Shown here in pieces: positions 48,701 through 58,024 of a stretch of 64,000 bases of DNA. Every line of letters starts with the position of its first letter. The first letter of the stretch is position 1. The stretch covers positions 24,929 to 88,928 of the forward strand of contig JANQES010000014.1 in the NCBI GenBank assembly GCA_028278205.1, written 5' to 3'. Position numbers and translations under genes: made by a program. The stretch comes from Rhodothermales bacterium (GTDB lineage Bacteria; Bacteroidota; Rhodothermia; Rhodothermales; Bin80). The notes beneath the pieces were generated by a model. It was not told the origin of the DNA and searched no databases. It worked only from the letters and a program-made list of their open reading frames with translations.

Positions 48701-50959
48701 CTACTTCATCAACAACATCCGGTTGACCTGCACGTGGCGCCCGGCGTGCAACCGCGACAGGTACACGCCACTGGCTACGGGGATGCCGGCAGCATCGGCG
48801 CCGTCCCACATCACCCGGTGCGTGCCGGGCTCTTGCAGGCCATCGACGAGTACGCGGACGAGGCGCCCGGCCACGTCAAAGATTTCCAGCCGCGCGGGCT
48901 CGCGGGCTGCCGAAGCCGGAAGCGTGTAGGTAATCTCCGTCGTCGGATTGAACGGGTTGGGATAGTTGCTTATCGACAGGGCTTCCGGCGCGAATTCATC
49001 ACGAACGGCCTGCGTGTATGCTCCGCTCCCGACGACGAGGCGAAAGCGGCTCTGCCCCTGCCCCGGCGTCACCGTTATCGACGAGCGCGCTTGCATGTCG
49101 TAAACGACCGACTTTTCTAGATCGACCAGAACCACCTCGTACCCGGCGAACGCCGCCAAGCCATCGACGCGCAGTTCGACCGGCGCGTGGACGGGCGCGG
49201 CCAGGATCAGATCGAACGCCTGCCCCTCCTCAGGCCACGGCTTGAATTCATCGGCCAGCGCCAGGGTTTGCTCGGAAGAAAGACGGCGCATCAGCCGCAG
49301 GCCGGCCGCCTCGAAATACCCCGGCGGCGCCACCTGATCGAAGCGGTCGAACCCCTGCGCGGCTTCATGCGCAAAACCCGCCCGAACCGCCGAGGCCAAC
49401 CGTCCTTCTCGATAAACCGACACCGTCAGCGCCGTGGTAGACGGCCCCGCCGGGATGGTAAAACGTGTGCTCGGATGCGGGATCTTCAGGTGATCTAACC
49501 CGGCGGCGTTCATGAAATAGAACGCTTCGCCTTTTTGCGCCGAGGCAAAATCGCTGCTCGGCACGAAGTGCCCATCCCACCGCCAGAGGTTCTGCGTGAT
49601 GCCGTTGGCGGCCTGAACAGCGGCCCAGTCCACTTCCGTCCTGAATGGATTGGCGATGATGTTCCACCCTTTTTCGAGGGGGAGGGCGTACGTTTCGCCG
49701 GGCGCTACGGGGTCTGCCGCCTCAGCCGGCGGCACGGCGAAGGCCTGATCGCTTTGGATCCAAAAACCGCGTCCGGGGCGGAAGTGGAAGGCCTCGGTAC
49801 CGTCATTTTCGACGAGGCCCTCCTCGCCGCTGTGATAGGCCGTCCACGACGTCACCGAGGGCGGCATGACGGTCTCGACCGGCACGCCGGCGGCGCCGTC
49901 GAGCGTCACGAGGCGGACGTTTTCGGCCAGGCTGGCCCCGCCGATCTTTTGGATCTCTGCCTGGGCAACCCGCAGGCTCGCTCCGGAGACCGCCCCATCG
50001 ACGACCAGGGTGTAGGAGGTGCTCTGGGCAAGAGGCTCCAGGTCGAAAATCGTCACCCCGATCAGGTACGTTCCCGGCGCCAGGTTCGGATCGTTGATCG
50101 TCTCGGTGCCGGTGCCCTCTCCTGTCGAACTGTTGATGAAAAGCGACGCCTGCGGGTTGAGCAGGTAGAGGTCGCAGTCGGCGGCGAGCCCGCTGAGGGT
50201 GAGCCGCAGCCCTTGCTCCGTCAAGGTGATGCGGTACAAATCTTCGAGGTCATCCACATCGTCGATGCCGAAACCGGACAGATCGACTTCCACGCCGCCC
50301 ACGTCGCTCACCTCAACGTTACCGTTGACGGTGATGGGTGGATTGCCTCGCAACACCTGGGCCTGCGCCGTCGAGTTGTTAGGCTCCCGTTCGTCGAGCG
50401 TCGTCGGTTGGGGAGGGCCGCCGTTTCCGTCGCCGTCGCCGTCGTCGCCGCCGCCGCCGGAGAGCAGGACGGCTGCCGCCACGCCGGCCAGGGCCACCCC
50501 GCCGCCGATCAACAACAACCTGTTGCCCCCGCCCTTTTTATCCCCGTCATCGCCGGCATCCGCAGGGGGCTGCGCCCGGTCCATCTCCCGCTTGACCTCT
50601 CGGATCATGTCGACAAACGGCGGCGGATCCTGGTCCGGGTCGGTTTGATAGTTGGGATTGATGAGCAAGAGTTCGCGGACGTTTTCGCGAGCGCGGCCCT
50701 CGTCGTCTTTGCCGATGTAGCTGAGCGCGAGCAGGCGGTAGGCGCGCTGCTTCTCCATCGACGAGGCATCGCGCTTGCGCACACACCGCCTCAACAGATC
50801 GATAGCCTCGTCGAACCGGCCAAAGGTGTAGGCTTCGCCGGCGGCGGCCAGTTCGCTCTCGCAGGCGGCCTGCGCGTGTACCGCCGCCGGGCTCACAAAA
50901 GCGGAGGCGATCAGAATCACCAGAAAAAGGGGGCTACGGATTACGTATCGCTTGTACAT
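48701..50959 (-). CDS. Large T9SS cargo protein with TPR-like N terminus and internal hydrophobic segment
   Basis: The 752-residue protein starts MYKRYVIRSPLFLVILIASA, a signal peptide, with an AGGAGG upstream. Residues about 30-120 are TPR-like (GEAYTFGRFDEAIDLLRRCV, RAYRLLALSYIGKDDEGRAR). At about 150-170 lies NRLLLIGGGVALAGVAAAVL, a membrane-like segment, then an acidic glycine linker. A pre-peptidase C-terminal (PPC) type domain follows (EREPNNSTAQAQVL, DLYRITLTEQGLRLTL). The end is the sorting domain (ISNYPNPFNPTTEITYTL, VAGRLVRVLVDGLQEPG, SGVYLSRLHAG). A membrane span between signal peptide and sorting domain is odd; see findings. Function unknown. Confidence 0.85.
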   Translation of the reverse strand: MYKRYVIRSPLFLVILIASAFVSPAAVHAQAACESELAAAGEAYTFGRFDEAIDLLRRCVRKRDASSMEKQRAYRLLALSYIGKDDEGRARENVRELLLINPNYQTDPDQDPPPFVDMIREVKREMDRAQPPADAGDDGDKKGGGNRLLLIGGGVALAGVAAAVLLSGGGGDDGDGDGNGGPPQPTTLDEREPNNSTAQAQVLRGNPPITVNGNVEVSDVGGVEVDLSGFGIDDVDDLEDLYRITLTEQGLRLTLSGLAADCDLYLLNPQASLFINSSTGEGTGTETINDPNLAPGTYLIGVTIFDLEPLAQSTSYTLVVDGAVSGASLRVAQAEIQKIGGASLAENVRLVTLDGAAGVPVETVMPPSVTSWTAYHSGEEGLVENDGTEAFHFRPGRGFWIQSDQAFAVPPAEAADPVAPGETYALPLEKGWNIIANPFRTEVDWAAVQAANGITQNLWRWDGHFVPSSDFASAQKGEAFYFMNAAGLDHLKIPHPSTRFTIPAGPSTTALTVSVYREGRLASAVRAGFAHEAAQGFDRFDQVAPPGYFEAAGLRLMRRLSSEQTLALADEFKPWPEEGQAFDLILAAPVHAPVELRVDGLAAFAGYEVVLVDLEKSVVYDMQARSSITVTPGQGQSRFRLVVGSGAYTQAVRDEFAPEALSISNYPNPFNPTTEITYTLPASAAREPARLEIFDVAGRLVRVLVDGLQEPGTHRVMWDGADAAGIPVASGVYLSRLHAGRHVQVNRMLLMK

Positions 50960-51154
50960 ACAGTTGAGGTCCTCCTGTGGGTTGGTCTCGTGAATGTTGG
51001 AGATGGATGCTCTTGTTGTCCAGGGTAATTTCATTTTTTTCTGAAGTTAGTTTGTGGTTCAGGGTGTTAGCTTGATCCTGAGCTTTTTGGCATGATCCCG
51101 TCGTGTTTGTCCTTTTGGTTTGATTCAGGTGTGGTGGTATTCTTGTTTGTTATT

Positions 51155-51322
51155 CTCCTTTTGGCTTGATCCAAAAGGAGCAAAAGATCAAGACTCTACC
51201 CGCTGGGCCTGAACTCCACTCCGGCACGCGGGAAAATTTGAAACTCGCTCGGCTACGCCTCACTCAAACAGCAAATTTTCCTTTTTCGCGTGCCTGCGCT
51301 CCGTTCCGAGACGGCCCACCGG
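51155..51322. repeat. Long imperfect hairpins including GGAAAATTTG...CAAATTTTCC
   Basis: A perfect 10-bp hairpin CTCCTTTTGG/CCAAAAGGAG lies at 51155-51180. It is followed by a long stem with GGCACGCGGGAAAATTTG (51223-51240) against CAAATTTTCC and CGCGTGCC (51272-51294), flanked by further partial complementarity to 51322. The loop carries CTCGCTCGGCTACGCCTCAC. The gap 50960-51440 holds no gene. Confidence 0.8.
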
Positions 51323-51342
51323 CTAACGTCGCCTTTTTTCTT

Positions 51343-51425
51343 TTCTCCCTTCGCCCTTCTCTCTTCGCCTCTCTCCCTTTCCCCCTCTCTCCCTTTCCCC
51401 CAGATCCCCACTGGCCATTCCCCAC
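51343..51425. repeat. One-armed pyrimidine word repeat, CTCTCTCCC family
   Basis: CTCCCTTCGCCCTTCTCTCT and CTCTCCCTTTCCCCCTCTCT words resemble the right outer arm of the nested repeat at 23332-23575. No matching left arm is present, so this is a half element next to the kinase stop. Confidence 0.7.
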
Positions 51426-51440
51426 AAAAGTCCACGTTTC

Positions 51441-53384
51441 CTAATCCTTTCGATTAAGAACAAAATGGACCGGCTCGCTTGCGTCGCGTTCTATGGTCAG
51501 TTTTCTGGGGCCGCCGGCGGTGTCATAGCCGCGTTTGCGCACGCTGATGCGGTGCTGGCCCGGACGCACCGTGAGCACGCTCGGCGTGTACCGGCGCGTC
51601 GACTTGCCATCCAACACAATCTCTGCATTGGGCGGCTGCGAGGTGACGGTGACGGTGTGCTCGCGGTTGAAATTGAAAACCACCTCCTCGGTCTTGCCGG
51701 GCCGGACAGACACCAGTTTTTCCCATCGCCCGAAGCGGGGATGGACGGCGCGCACGCGGTAGGTGCCCTCGGCCACTTCCTCGACGTACGGCTGGTTGGT
51801 GCCGCTCGCCTTGCGCCGCCCGTCTACGAACACGTCGCCGAAGGGGCGGACGATGACATGCACAGTGCCGGTGCGCGGCGCCTCGGGCTCTTCGGCCATG
51901 TCTTCGTCTGTGGCGCGCTCCGGCTCTCCAGGCGGCGTCTCCCTCGGCGTAACAGACTTCGTCTCCGGGACGTTCGCCGGTTGCTCCGGAGACGGATTCG
52001 TCCCCGCGAATTCTTCCGGAGAAAGGAGCCGGGGCTGGTCACGCGCTTCGAGCTGCTCCGGCAGCACCTCCGGAACGACGGGCGCAGGCACCACCGGGAC
52101 CGTCTCGGTCGTATCGACGCGCGCGACGGTCAACGAATCAGGGTCGGGGCCTGCCGGCCCGCTGCTCATCGAGTCTGACTGCCAGACGAGGAACGCCACG
52201 ACGGTGAGCAGCAGCGGGACGACAACCAGGGCATACTTCCAGGGAGGCGTACGCCGGGGCACAGGTAGCCGGGGAGGCGGGGCAGCCGGGGCGCCGGCTG
52301 CGGCTTCCGGCGCCAGACGGGTCTCTTTGGCTTCGGCCAGGCGGGTTGCCGGGACCGCTTCGGCCAGACGGGTTGCCGGGGCCGCTTCGACCGGAGGGCT
52401 TTCCGGGGCGGCTTCAGGTTGGGGCGTCTCAACCAGTTGGGTTTTCGTGGCGGCTTCGGTCGGCGAGGTGGCTCCGGCAGCCGTAGACGAGGAGGCTCCC
52501 GCCGTCGTAAACAACTGCCGAAACCACGCCAGGCCCCGGCCCGCCTCCGGCCCGCCTCCGGCGGAAACAACAGCCGCCCGGAGCGCGCCATCCAACGTGT
52601 CTCTAAACGTCACCACGTCGGGGAAACGCGCGGTGGGCTTCTTGGCTAACGCGCGCAGAACGGCCTTCTCCACGGCGGAAGGCACCGACGGCCTGAAGGC
52701 GCGCAGCGACCTCGGCGTCTTCTTCACGTGGGCCTGCATCAACTCGAAGTCGCTATCGGCTTCGAAGGGCACCCGGCCCGTGAGCATCTCGTAGAGCAAG
52801 ACCCCGAGCGAATAGATATCCGAGCGGGCATCGGTCTCTTGCCCCCGCACCTGCTCAGGAGACATATATTCGATGGTGCCGATGAGATGACCCGTGCGGG
52901 TCATGCGCGCCGTGCCGAGCACCCGCGCGATGCCGAAGTCCATCACCTTGACGCTGCCCGCGTCGGTGAGCATCACGTTGGCCGGTTTGATATCCCGGTG
53001 GACGATGCCGTGCCCGTGGGCATGCGCGATGCCGTCGAGGGCCTGGCAAAACAGCGGGATGGCCTCTTCGTAAGACATCGCGCCGCGCCGGAGCAGGTTT
53101 TCGAAAGTCTGCCCCTGGACGAATTCCAGGATCATGAAATACTCGTCTTGATCCTGAAGAAAGCTGTAGAGGGTGGCGATGTTGGGGTGGTTGAGCCGCG
53201 CCAGCGTGATGGCCTCGGAACGAAACCGTTCGAGCACGCGAGGCTGCTGAGCCAGCTCAGGACGGAGCACTTTGACGGCGACGGTGCGCTGGAGCATCTG
53301 ATCGACGCCTCGGTAGACAGCGCCCATGCCGCCCTCGCCGATTTTCTCCTCTATCTTGTAGGTGCCAATGATCCGGCCAATCAT
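51441..53384 (-). CDS. Ser/Thr protein kinase with C-terminal PEGA domains
   Basis: The 647-residue protein has a complete kinase domain: P-loop KIGEGGMGAVYRGVD, K38 in VAVKVL, H129-R130-D131 in GIVHRDIKPANVMLT, D149 in VMDFGIARV and APE-equivalent YMSPEQVRG. A linker rich in alanine and proline contains a tandem ATRLAEA motif, then one membrane span (ALVVVPLLLTVVAFLVW) near residue 388. Outside are two PEGA-type beta domains (VFVDGRRKASGTNQPYVEEV, ITVLDGKSTRRYTPSVL-like), which often bind the cell envelope. It is the last of a same-strand kinase, phosphatase, kinase run. Confidence 0.93.
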   Translation of the reverse strand: MIGRIIGTYKIEEKIGEGGMGAVYRGVDQMLQRTVAVKVLRPELAQQPRVLERFRSEAITLARLNHPNIATLYSFLQDQDEYFMILEFVQGQTFENLLRRGAMSYEEAIPLFCQALDGIAHAHGHGIVHRDIKPANVMLTDAGSVKVMDFGIARVLGTARMTRTGHLIGTIEYMSPEQVRGQETDARSDIYSLGVLLYEMLTGRVPFEADSDFELMQAHVKKTPRSLRAFRPSVPSAVEKAVLRALAKKPTARFPDVVTFRDTLDGALRAAVVSAGGGPEAGRGLAWFRQLFTTAGASSSTAAGATSPTEAATKTQLVETPQPEAAPESPPVEAAPATRLAEAVPATRLAEAKETRLAPEAAAGAPAAPPPRLPVPRRTPPWKYALVVVPLLLTVVAFLVWQSDSMSSGPAGPDPDSLTVARVDTTETVPVVPAPVVPEVLPEQLEARDQPRLLSPEEFAGTNPSPEQPANVPETKSVTPRETPPGEPERATDEDMAEEPEAPRTGTVHVIVRPFGDVFVDGRRKASGTNQPYVEEVAEGTYRVRAVHPRFGRWEKLVSVRPGKTEEVVFNFNREHTVTVTSQPPNAEIVLDGKSTRRYTPSVLTVRPGQHRISVRKRGYDTAGGPRKLTIERDASEPVHFVLNRKD

Positions 53385-53476
53385 GGGTATGTTCGCTTGA
53401 ATGTATACGGTCGGGCGCGCGGCCCGCTACCTGTTCATTACGAGAAAGCCGCCGAAACCGGCCCATTGTTGGTTGG

Positions 53477-53540
53477 TCATGGGTCACTGGTCACGGGTCA
53501 TGAGTGTTTTTCCCATGACCCATGACTCATGACTCATGAC
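53477..53540. repeat. Inverted word repeat, CATGAGT/CATGGGT family
   Basis: CATGGGTCACTGGTCACGGG (53478-53497) pairs with CCCATGACCCATGACTCATG (53512-53531). It separates the kinase and phosphatase genes. Confidence 0.9.
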
Positions 53541-53578
53541 CGTTCCGCAGGAGCCGCACAAGGCTTATTTCGATGTCA

Positions 53579-54583
53579 TCACTCCTCAAAGGTCTGCGCC
53601 TCCCGCGTAGGTTTGATTTCGTCTTCGCCGGGCAGTATTTCTAGATCGCGCGTGGGGCGGTCTGCCTGGGCCTCCGGGGTTTCTTCCTCTTCGACGAGCC
53701 CAATCAGGCCGATGGTGATGTTGTCGTGCCCGCCGCGCTCTTTGGCCAGGGCGATCAACGCCTCGCAGGCCGCGTGGGGCGCGGCAGCCGTGACGGTATC
53801 GAGCATCTCCTGATCCTCAACCAAATCGTAGAGGCCGTCCGAGCACAGCAAAAACCGATCGCCCGGCCCTACGCGCAACGGCTCAGACCACGTGGTGACC
53901 TCCACGGCGGGCTTAGTGCCGAGCGCGCGCAGGATGACGTTTTTGTCGTCGTGGGTACGCGCCTCTTCGAGGGTCAACATGCCGTTGCGCACCATCTCCA
54001 TCACGAGCGAGTGATCTTCCGACATCAGGTAGATGCCGCCGTCGCGTATCAGGTAGAGGCGGCTGTCGCCCACGTGGGCGTAAAAGGCGGTGTTGCCTTG
54101 CAGCACCAGGGCCGTCCCCGTCGTTCCCATCCCTTGCCGGGTGCCGTTTTGGGCTGCCTCGTAGATGGCCCGGTTGGCTTCGTGAAAAGCCTGCTCCAGG
54201 GCATCGCTCGGCGGCTGATCGCTCTCGTAATAGACACGCGTGATCGTCTCGACGGCCATGCGGCTGGCTACCTCGCCGGCAGCATGGCCGCCCATGCCGT
54301 CGGCCACGATGAAGAGCGAGCCCCGGGCGGCCCGGCCATCCGATTCGGCAGGGTGGATGTACTGGACGCTGTCTTCGTTGACGTCCCGGTCGCATCCCAC
54401 GTCCGTCATCATGGAGGCCGCGACGGTGTAGGGGATCGCCGCTTCAGCGATCTCGCCGGCCTCTAAGACGTCCGGAGGCGTTTTCCTGGCCGCGCGGGCA
54501 GGCCGAGGCGCTTGCTTGCGACGCCCTGCGTCCTTAGCGCCCAGCCCGATCCATCGGGATAATGTATTCAGCACGCCTTTCAT
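53579..54583 (-). CDS. PP2C-type Ser/Thr protein phosphatase
   Basis: The 334-residue protein has the PP2C metal-binding motifs: GCDRDVNEDS, FIVADGMGGHAAGEVAS, AHVGDSRLYLIRDGG, LLCSDGLYDLVED and GGHDNITIGLIGL. An N-terminal basic extension of about 55 residues precedes the domain, and an acidic tail (EEEETPEAQADRPTRD) follows. It removes phosphate from Ser/Thr and would oppose the flanking kinases. Its first 50 nt overlap the end of the upstream kinase gene, so they are cotranslated. Confidence 0.95.
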   Translation of the reverse strand: MKGVLNTLSRWIGLGAKDAGRRKQAPRPARAARKTPPDVLEAGEIAEAAIPYTVAASMMTDVGCDRDVNEDSVQYIHPAESDGRAARGSLFIVADGMGGHAAGEVASRMAVETITRVYYESDQPPSDALEQAFHEANRAIYEAAQNGTRQGMGTTGTALVLQGNTAFYAHVGDSRLYLIRDGGIYLMSEDHSLVMEMVRNGMLTLEEARTHDDKNVILRALGTKPAVEVTTWSEPLRVGPGDRFLLCSDGLYDLVEDQEMLDTVTAAAPHAACEALIALAKERGGHDNITIGLIGLVEEEETPEAQADRPTRDLEILPGEDEIKPTREAQTFEE

Positions 54584-55931
54584 GAAAATCGACGTAGATG
54601 GTTTTGTCGCGGAATCCTCCCTGTTGAAGGGTGAAGGTCGCTTTGGTGTTTGTTACGCCGCGTATCCAGCACGGGGTGGCCCCGACGACCGCACCGTCGC
54701 GATTTAAAACCCGCGCGCGCCGCGACCCCGACATCACTTTGATCTTTACCGTATGGGTGCCCTCCTGCCGTGTAGAATCGCTGGTGCAATGCAGCAACGT
54801 GGAGGCCGCATCGTTGCCTGGCCCCGGTCCTCCCCAGTAGTCAGCAAGAAAATACACGATCATCGCCAGCAGTACTACCGCCACGAGCGCCATCCCGCCG
54901 CGCTTTACGCCCGGAGACAACGCCGAGGGCTCGACCTCGCGTCTGGTTGTCGGGCGTTTCGGCGGCGAATAGGCCGGCGGCGCGGGCTTCGGCGTCGAAG
55001 GCTTCGGCGACGCCTTGCCGAGCGCCCCGCCCAGGACCTCACGCACGCGATCATACCCCTGCCGGACCATGTTCTGCATCCGGCGAACAGGCTTCCGAAA
55101 CGACCGGGTTCGCGGTCGCGCCACCCGCGTGACGGCTTTTTGCAAGTCGTGGGCCGTGGCATACCGATCCGCCGGCTTCTTCTTCAAGCAGCGCGCCACG
55201 ATGGCCTCCATCGCCGAAGTAACCTTCGGGTTCAAGACCGAAGGCGGCACAAAGACGGCTTTGCTGATCTTGCCGTAGAGATCCAGAAAGTTATTGGCCT
55301 CGAACGGGACGTGCCCGGTCAGCATTTCGTAGAGCAGCACGCCCAGCGCCCAGATGTCTGAGTGGACGTCGGCGGTGCGGCCTTTGATTTGCTCCGGCGA
55401 GAGGTACGACGGCGTGCCGATGACCGCGCCCGTAGCCGTCAAGCCGGGCGAAGACGGCCCCTTGGCGATGCCGAAATCGAGGAGTTTGACCTGGCCCTCC
55501 GGCGTAATCTTGATGTTGCTCGCCTTGATGTCTCGATGCACGATGCGATGGTCGTGCATGTAGGCAATGGCCTCGACGACCGACTGGAAAATGGCGAGGG
55601 TCTGCGATACCGGAAACGGCCCGTCGGCGGCCAGGTGCTGGTAGAGCGTGCGCCCCTCTACACACTCCATGACGATGCACGGGCGCCCCTCATACTCGGC
55701 AAAGTGGTAGAACGTGGCGATGTTTTCGTGCCGCAGCTCCGCCTGGATGCGCGCCTCGTTGCGAAACCGGGCCAGAAAGCCGGGATCGCGCCGGGCCAGC
55801 ACCTTGATGGCCACGACCCGATTGCTCCGGGTGTCTATCGCCCGGTAGACCTCGCCCATACCCCCGGCGCCCAGCAACTCGATCAGCCGGTATCCCTCGA
55901 TGGTGATTTGAAGGAGTGTAGGCCTTGCCAT
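54534..55931 (-). CDS. Ser/Thr protein kinase with periplasmic PEGA-like tail
   Basis: The 465-residue protein has P-loop GAGGMGEVYRA, K43 in VVAIKVL, H132-R133-D134 in IVHRDIKASNI, D152 in LLDFGIAKG and SYLSPEQIKG. A membrane span lies near residue 360 (MALVAVVLLAMIVYFLADYW) and a short PEGA-like beta domain follows (NRDGAVVGATPCWIRGVTNT). The start is taken at the ATG at 55931 (MARPTLLQIT). An alternative at 55988 adds nineteen residues; a start further upstream would read the 26-nt repeat. It overlaps the PP2C gene by 50 nt. Confidence 0.9.
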   Translation of the reverse strand: MARPTLLQITIEGYRLIELLGAGGMGEVYRAIDTRSNRVVAIKVLARRDPGFLARFRNEARIQAELRHENIATFYHFAEYEGRPCIVMECVEGRTLYQHLAADGPFPVSQTLAIFQSVVEAIAYMHDHRIVHRDIKASNIKITPEGQVKLLDFGIAKGPSSPGLTATGAVIGTPSYLSPEQIKGRTADVHSDIWALGVLLYEMLTGHVPFEANNFLDLYGKISKAVFVPPSVLNPKVTSAMEAIVARCLKKKPADRYATAHDLQKAVTRVARPRTRSFRKPVRRMQNMVRQGYDRVREVLGGALGKASPKPSTPKPAPPAYSPPKRPTTRREVEPSALSPGVKRGGMALVAVVLLAMIVYFLADYWGGPGPGNDAASTLLHCTSDSTRQEGTHTVKIKVMSGSRRARVLNRDGAVVGATPCWIRGVTNTKATFTLQQGGFRDKTIYVDFHERRAEYIIPMDRAGR

Positions 55932-55994
55932 GGCTCCGTTGGTTTCGGGCGAGAGGCGGATATCAATTCTGCGAAATAGCTGTGCCATATACAT

Positions 55995-56036
55995 CCCGTT
56001 CGCCACACGAGCGAAGCGACTGACGAAGTAAACGGG
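55995..56036. repeat. Hairpin containing an exact 26-nt repeat
   Basis: CCCGTT at 55996 and AACGGG at 56031 flank 56005-56030, which is the exact reverse complement of 5271-5296 in another intergenic repeat (core GAGCGAAGCGACTGACGAAG). It lies just upstream of the kinase gene. Confidence 0.85.
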
Positions 56037-56156
56037 ACGTACTTTCAATGCACAGCCTTTTCAGAGAACGGATATAAAAAGAGAACGTCCGTGGAGGCAC
56101 GGCAAGCGAGGCCGGCGTCGTGCCGGCCTCGCTACCGCGTGCTTCCAGCAGGAGGG

Positions 56157-57926
56157 TTAGTTGGCCGGCGTGCGGCCCATCAGTTCCAGGCCGTAGCGGA
56201 TGGGCACGGCGAAGGTGATGCGCGTGGCGTCGTTGCGCGACGTGCTGGCCGTGAAGATCCCGACGACGCGGCCCATGTCGTCGAAGACAGGCCCGCCGCT
56301 GTTGCCCGCGCCGGTCTCGCTGGTCGTAAGCTGGTAGTAGTCGCCCATGGTGCTGAAGTAGAAGTCCGAGGGCGCATTGGTCGGAGACGCAGACGGGGGG
56401 CGTTCTCCCCGGATGACACGGCCTATCGTGCCCGGCGTGGTGGTCGGATCCGGGATCGTCGAGAACTCACGGCCCCGGTTGTCGAACGTCTGCGACTGGA
56501 GCGACTTGCCCGTCAGCGGCGAGATGCCCGGATACCCCATGATCGTGATGACTTCGCCCGACTGGATGTCGTCGTAGTTGTCGTGGATCACCACCGAGGG
56601 CAGCGTTTCGGCCAGTTCGACCTTGATCATGGCGACGTCGTGGCGCTGGCTGGGCACTTCCAGTTCAGCCTCCCGGCGCTGGGTCGTGTTGGGGAAGGTG
56701 ACGTTGAGATAATCGAGCCGGCCTTCGAGGGTCTTGCCCTGGAGCAACGGGTGCTTGGGCACGGCTTTGCTCGGAATCCAGTTGCCGGGGGCTTGATCGA
56801 GGTACTGCTTCTGCACCTGGCCCTGCGCATTCTGCGTGAAGACGACGCCCGGCACCGCGTCCGGCGGGAAGCCGTAGGTGTGCATCCAGCCGTAGGCCAC
56901 GTGGCGGTTGGTCAGAATGAACCCGTCGCCGCTGACGACGAAGCCCGAGCCCGTGCCGCTGTTGCCGATAGCCCGGTTATCGCACGCGCCGTTGGGGTCT
57001 ATCTGTGCATCCGCTGCCGAATCCAGCGTCAGCGCCGGGACGATCTCGTTGTTCTGGTTGACGTCGTAGAGCGCCCGGCACACGGCCTGCTGGCCCGACA
57101 TCTGATCGGGGATGTAGATGTGATAGACCTGCCCGCCGGTGCTCGTCTCCATCAATTTCCACGACATCTCGATCAAGACCACCTTCTCCGCGTTGGTCGC
57201 CGCGATCTGGGCATGCGACAGCGTTCCGTCGCCCTCCGGCTCCTGCACGATGATCGTCTGCTTGCCTTCGGGCCAGAAAAGCACAGCCAGGATCACGAGA
57301 ACCACCAACCCGATGCCGCCGAAGATCATGACCCGGTTGGTGGTCTGCTTTTTCGAATGATCGAGCATGCGCTCGACGGTGGCTTTACCCACACCCGTCT
57401 TTTCCGGAACCGCCGGAGGAGCCGAACTCGACGGCGCCGCCGTGGCGCGGTCGGGGGCGGCGGCGGGCGGGCTCACCGGGCTTTCCCGCGTGGCGCGCGC
57501 CGAAGATACCGCGGCAGCCGCACCGGCGTCGGCGATGCGCGTGGCCTTCATCAGGCTGTCGGGGCGCGGATCGAGATCGAATTCGAACTGCGGCCCGCCC
57601 GGCCCGAACTCGATGACGTCGCCGGGCTTGATGATCGCCACGCCCATGATGCGCTGCTTGTTGACGAAGGTGCCGTTGCGGCTGTTGAGGTCTTCGACGG
57701 TGAAGCGCGTCGGGTCGTCTTTGTCCTGCTGGATCTTGGCGTGCTCGCGGCTGACGAGGTCGTCCTGATCCGGATCGTACTTCACCGTAGAGGTGGCCGT
57801 GCGCCCGAAGCTAAGTTCTTTGTACTGGGCCAGCGGAAACTGCTCCACTTGATTGGCCTTCGAGCCGGTCTTGTGCCGAACGATGACCTCCGTCGGGGTG
57901 ATGTCTGTTTTGGCGTGATCTGCCAT
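56157..57926 (-). CDS. FHA-transmembrane-trypsin-like protease
   Basis: The 589-residue protein begins with an FHA domain at about 14-110: LSFGRTATSTVKYD (G41-R42), SREHAKI (R60-H62) and LNSRNGTFVNKQ (N84-G85), the residues that bind phosphothreonine. A linker rich in Ala and Pro leads to a membrane span at 199-218 (VMIFGGIGLVVLVILAVLFW). The rest lies outside the inner membrane and is an S1C trypsin-like protease: H342 in ILTNRHVAYG, D430 in RHDVAMIKV and S543 in GAGNSGGPVFDD. So a cytoplasmic phosphopeptide reader is joined to a periplasmic protease. Kinase and phosphatase genes follow on the same strand. A 27-bp motif lies 72 bp upstream of its start. Confidence 0.93.
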   Translation of the reverse strand: MADHAKTDITPTEVIVRHKTGSKANQVEQFPLAQYKELSFGRTATSTVKYDPDQDDLVSREHAKIQQDKDDPTRFTVEDLNSRNGTFVNKQRIMGVAIIKPGDVIEFGPGGPQFEFDLDPRPDSLMKATRIADAGAAAAVSSARATRESPVSPPAAAPDRATAAPSSSAPPAVPEKTGVGKATVERMLDHSKKQTTNRVMIFGGIGLVVLVILAVLFWPEGKQTIIVQEPEGDGTLSHAQIAATNAEKVVLIEMSWKLMETSTGGQVYHIYIPDQMSGQQAVCRALYDVNQNNEIVPALTLDSAADAQIDPNGACDNRAIGNSGTGSGFVVSGDGFILTNRHVAYGWMHTYGFPPDAVPGVVFTQNAQGQVQKQYLDQAPGNWIPSKAVPKHPLLQGKTLEGRLDYLNVTFPNTTQRREAELEVPSQRHDVAMIKVELAETLPSVVIHDNYDDIQSGEVITIMGYPGISPLTGKSLQSQTFDNRGREFSTIPDPTTTPGTIGRVIRGERPPSASPTNAPSDFYFSTMGDYYQLTTSETGAGNSGGPVFDDMGRVVGIFTASTSRNDATRITFAVPIRYGLELMGRTPAN

Positions 57927-57997
57927 GAGTCTACCTCCTTTGTGTAGATTGCTTTCAGGGTGGATGGCGCGCTTTTTTCTGCGCCCTTACTACCCAG

Positions 57998-58024
57998 ACG
58001 AGAATTTGACGGAAACCGGACCAT
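57998..58024 (-). promoter_or_regulatory. 27-bp motif ATGGTCCG-N12-TTCTCGT upstream of the FHA protease
   Basis: Read on the minus strand it is ATGGTCCG, 12 bp, TTCTCGT. Identical boxes at identical spacing occur at 62755-62781 and 62803-62829. The geometry suits an ECF-type promoter or a regulator site. It lies 72 bp before the ATG. Confidence 0.75.
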
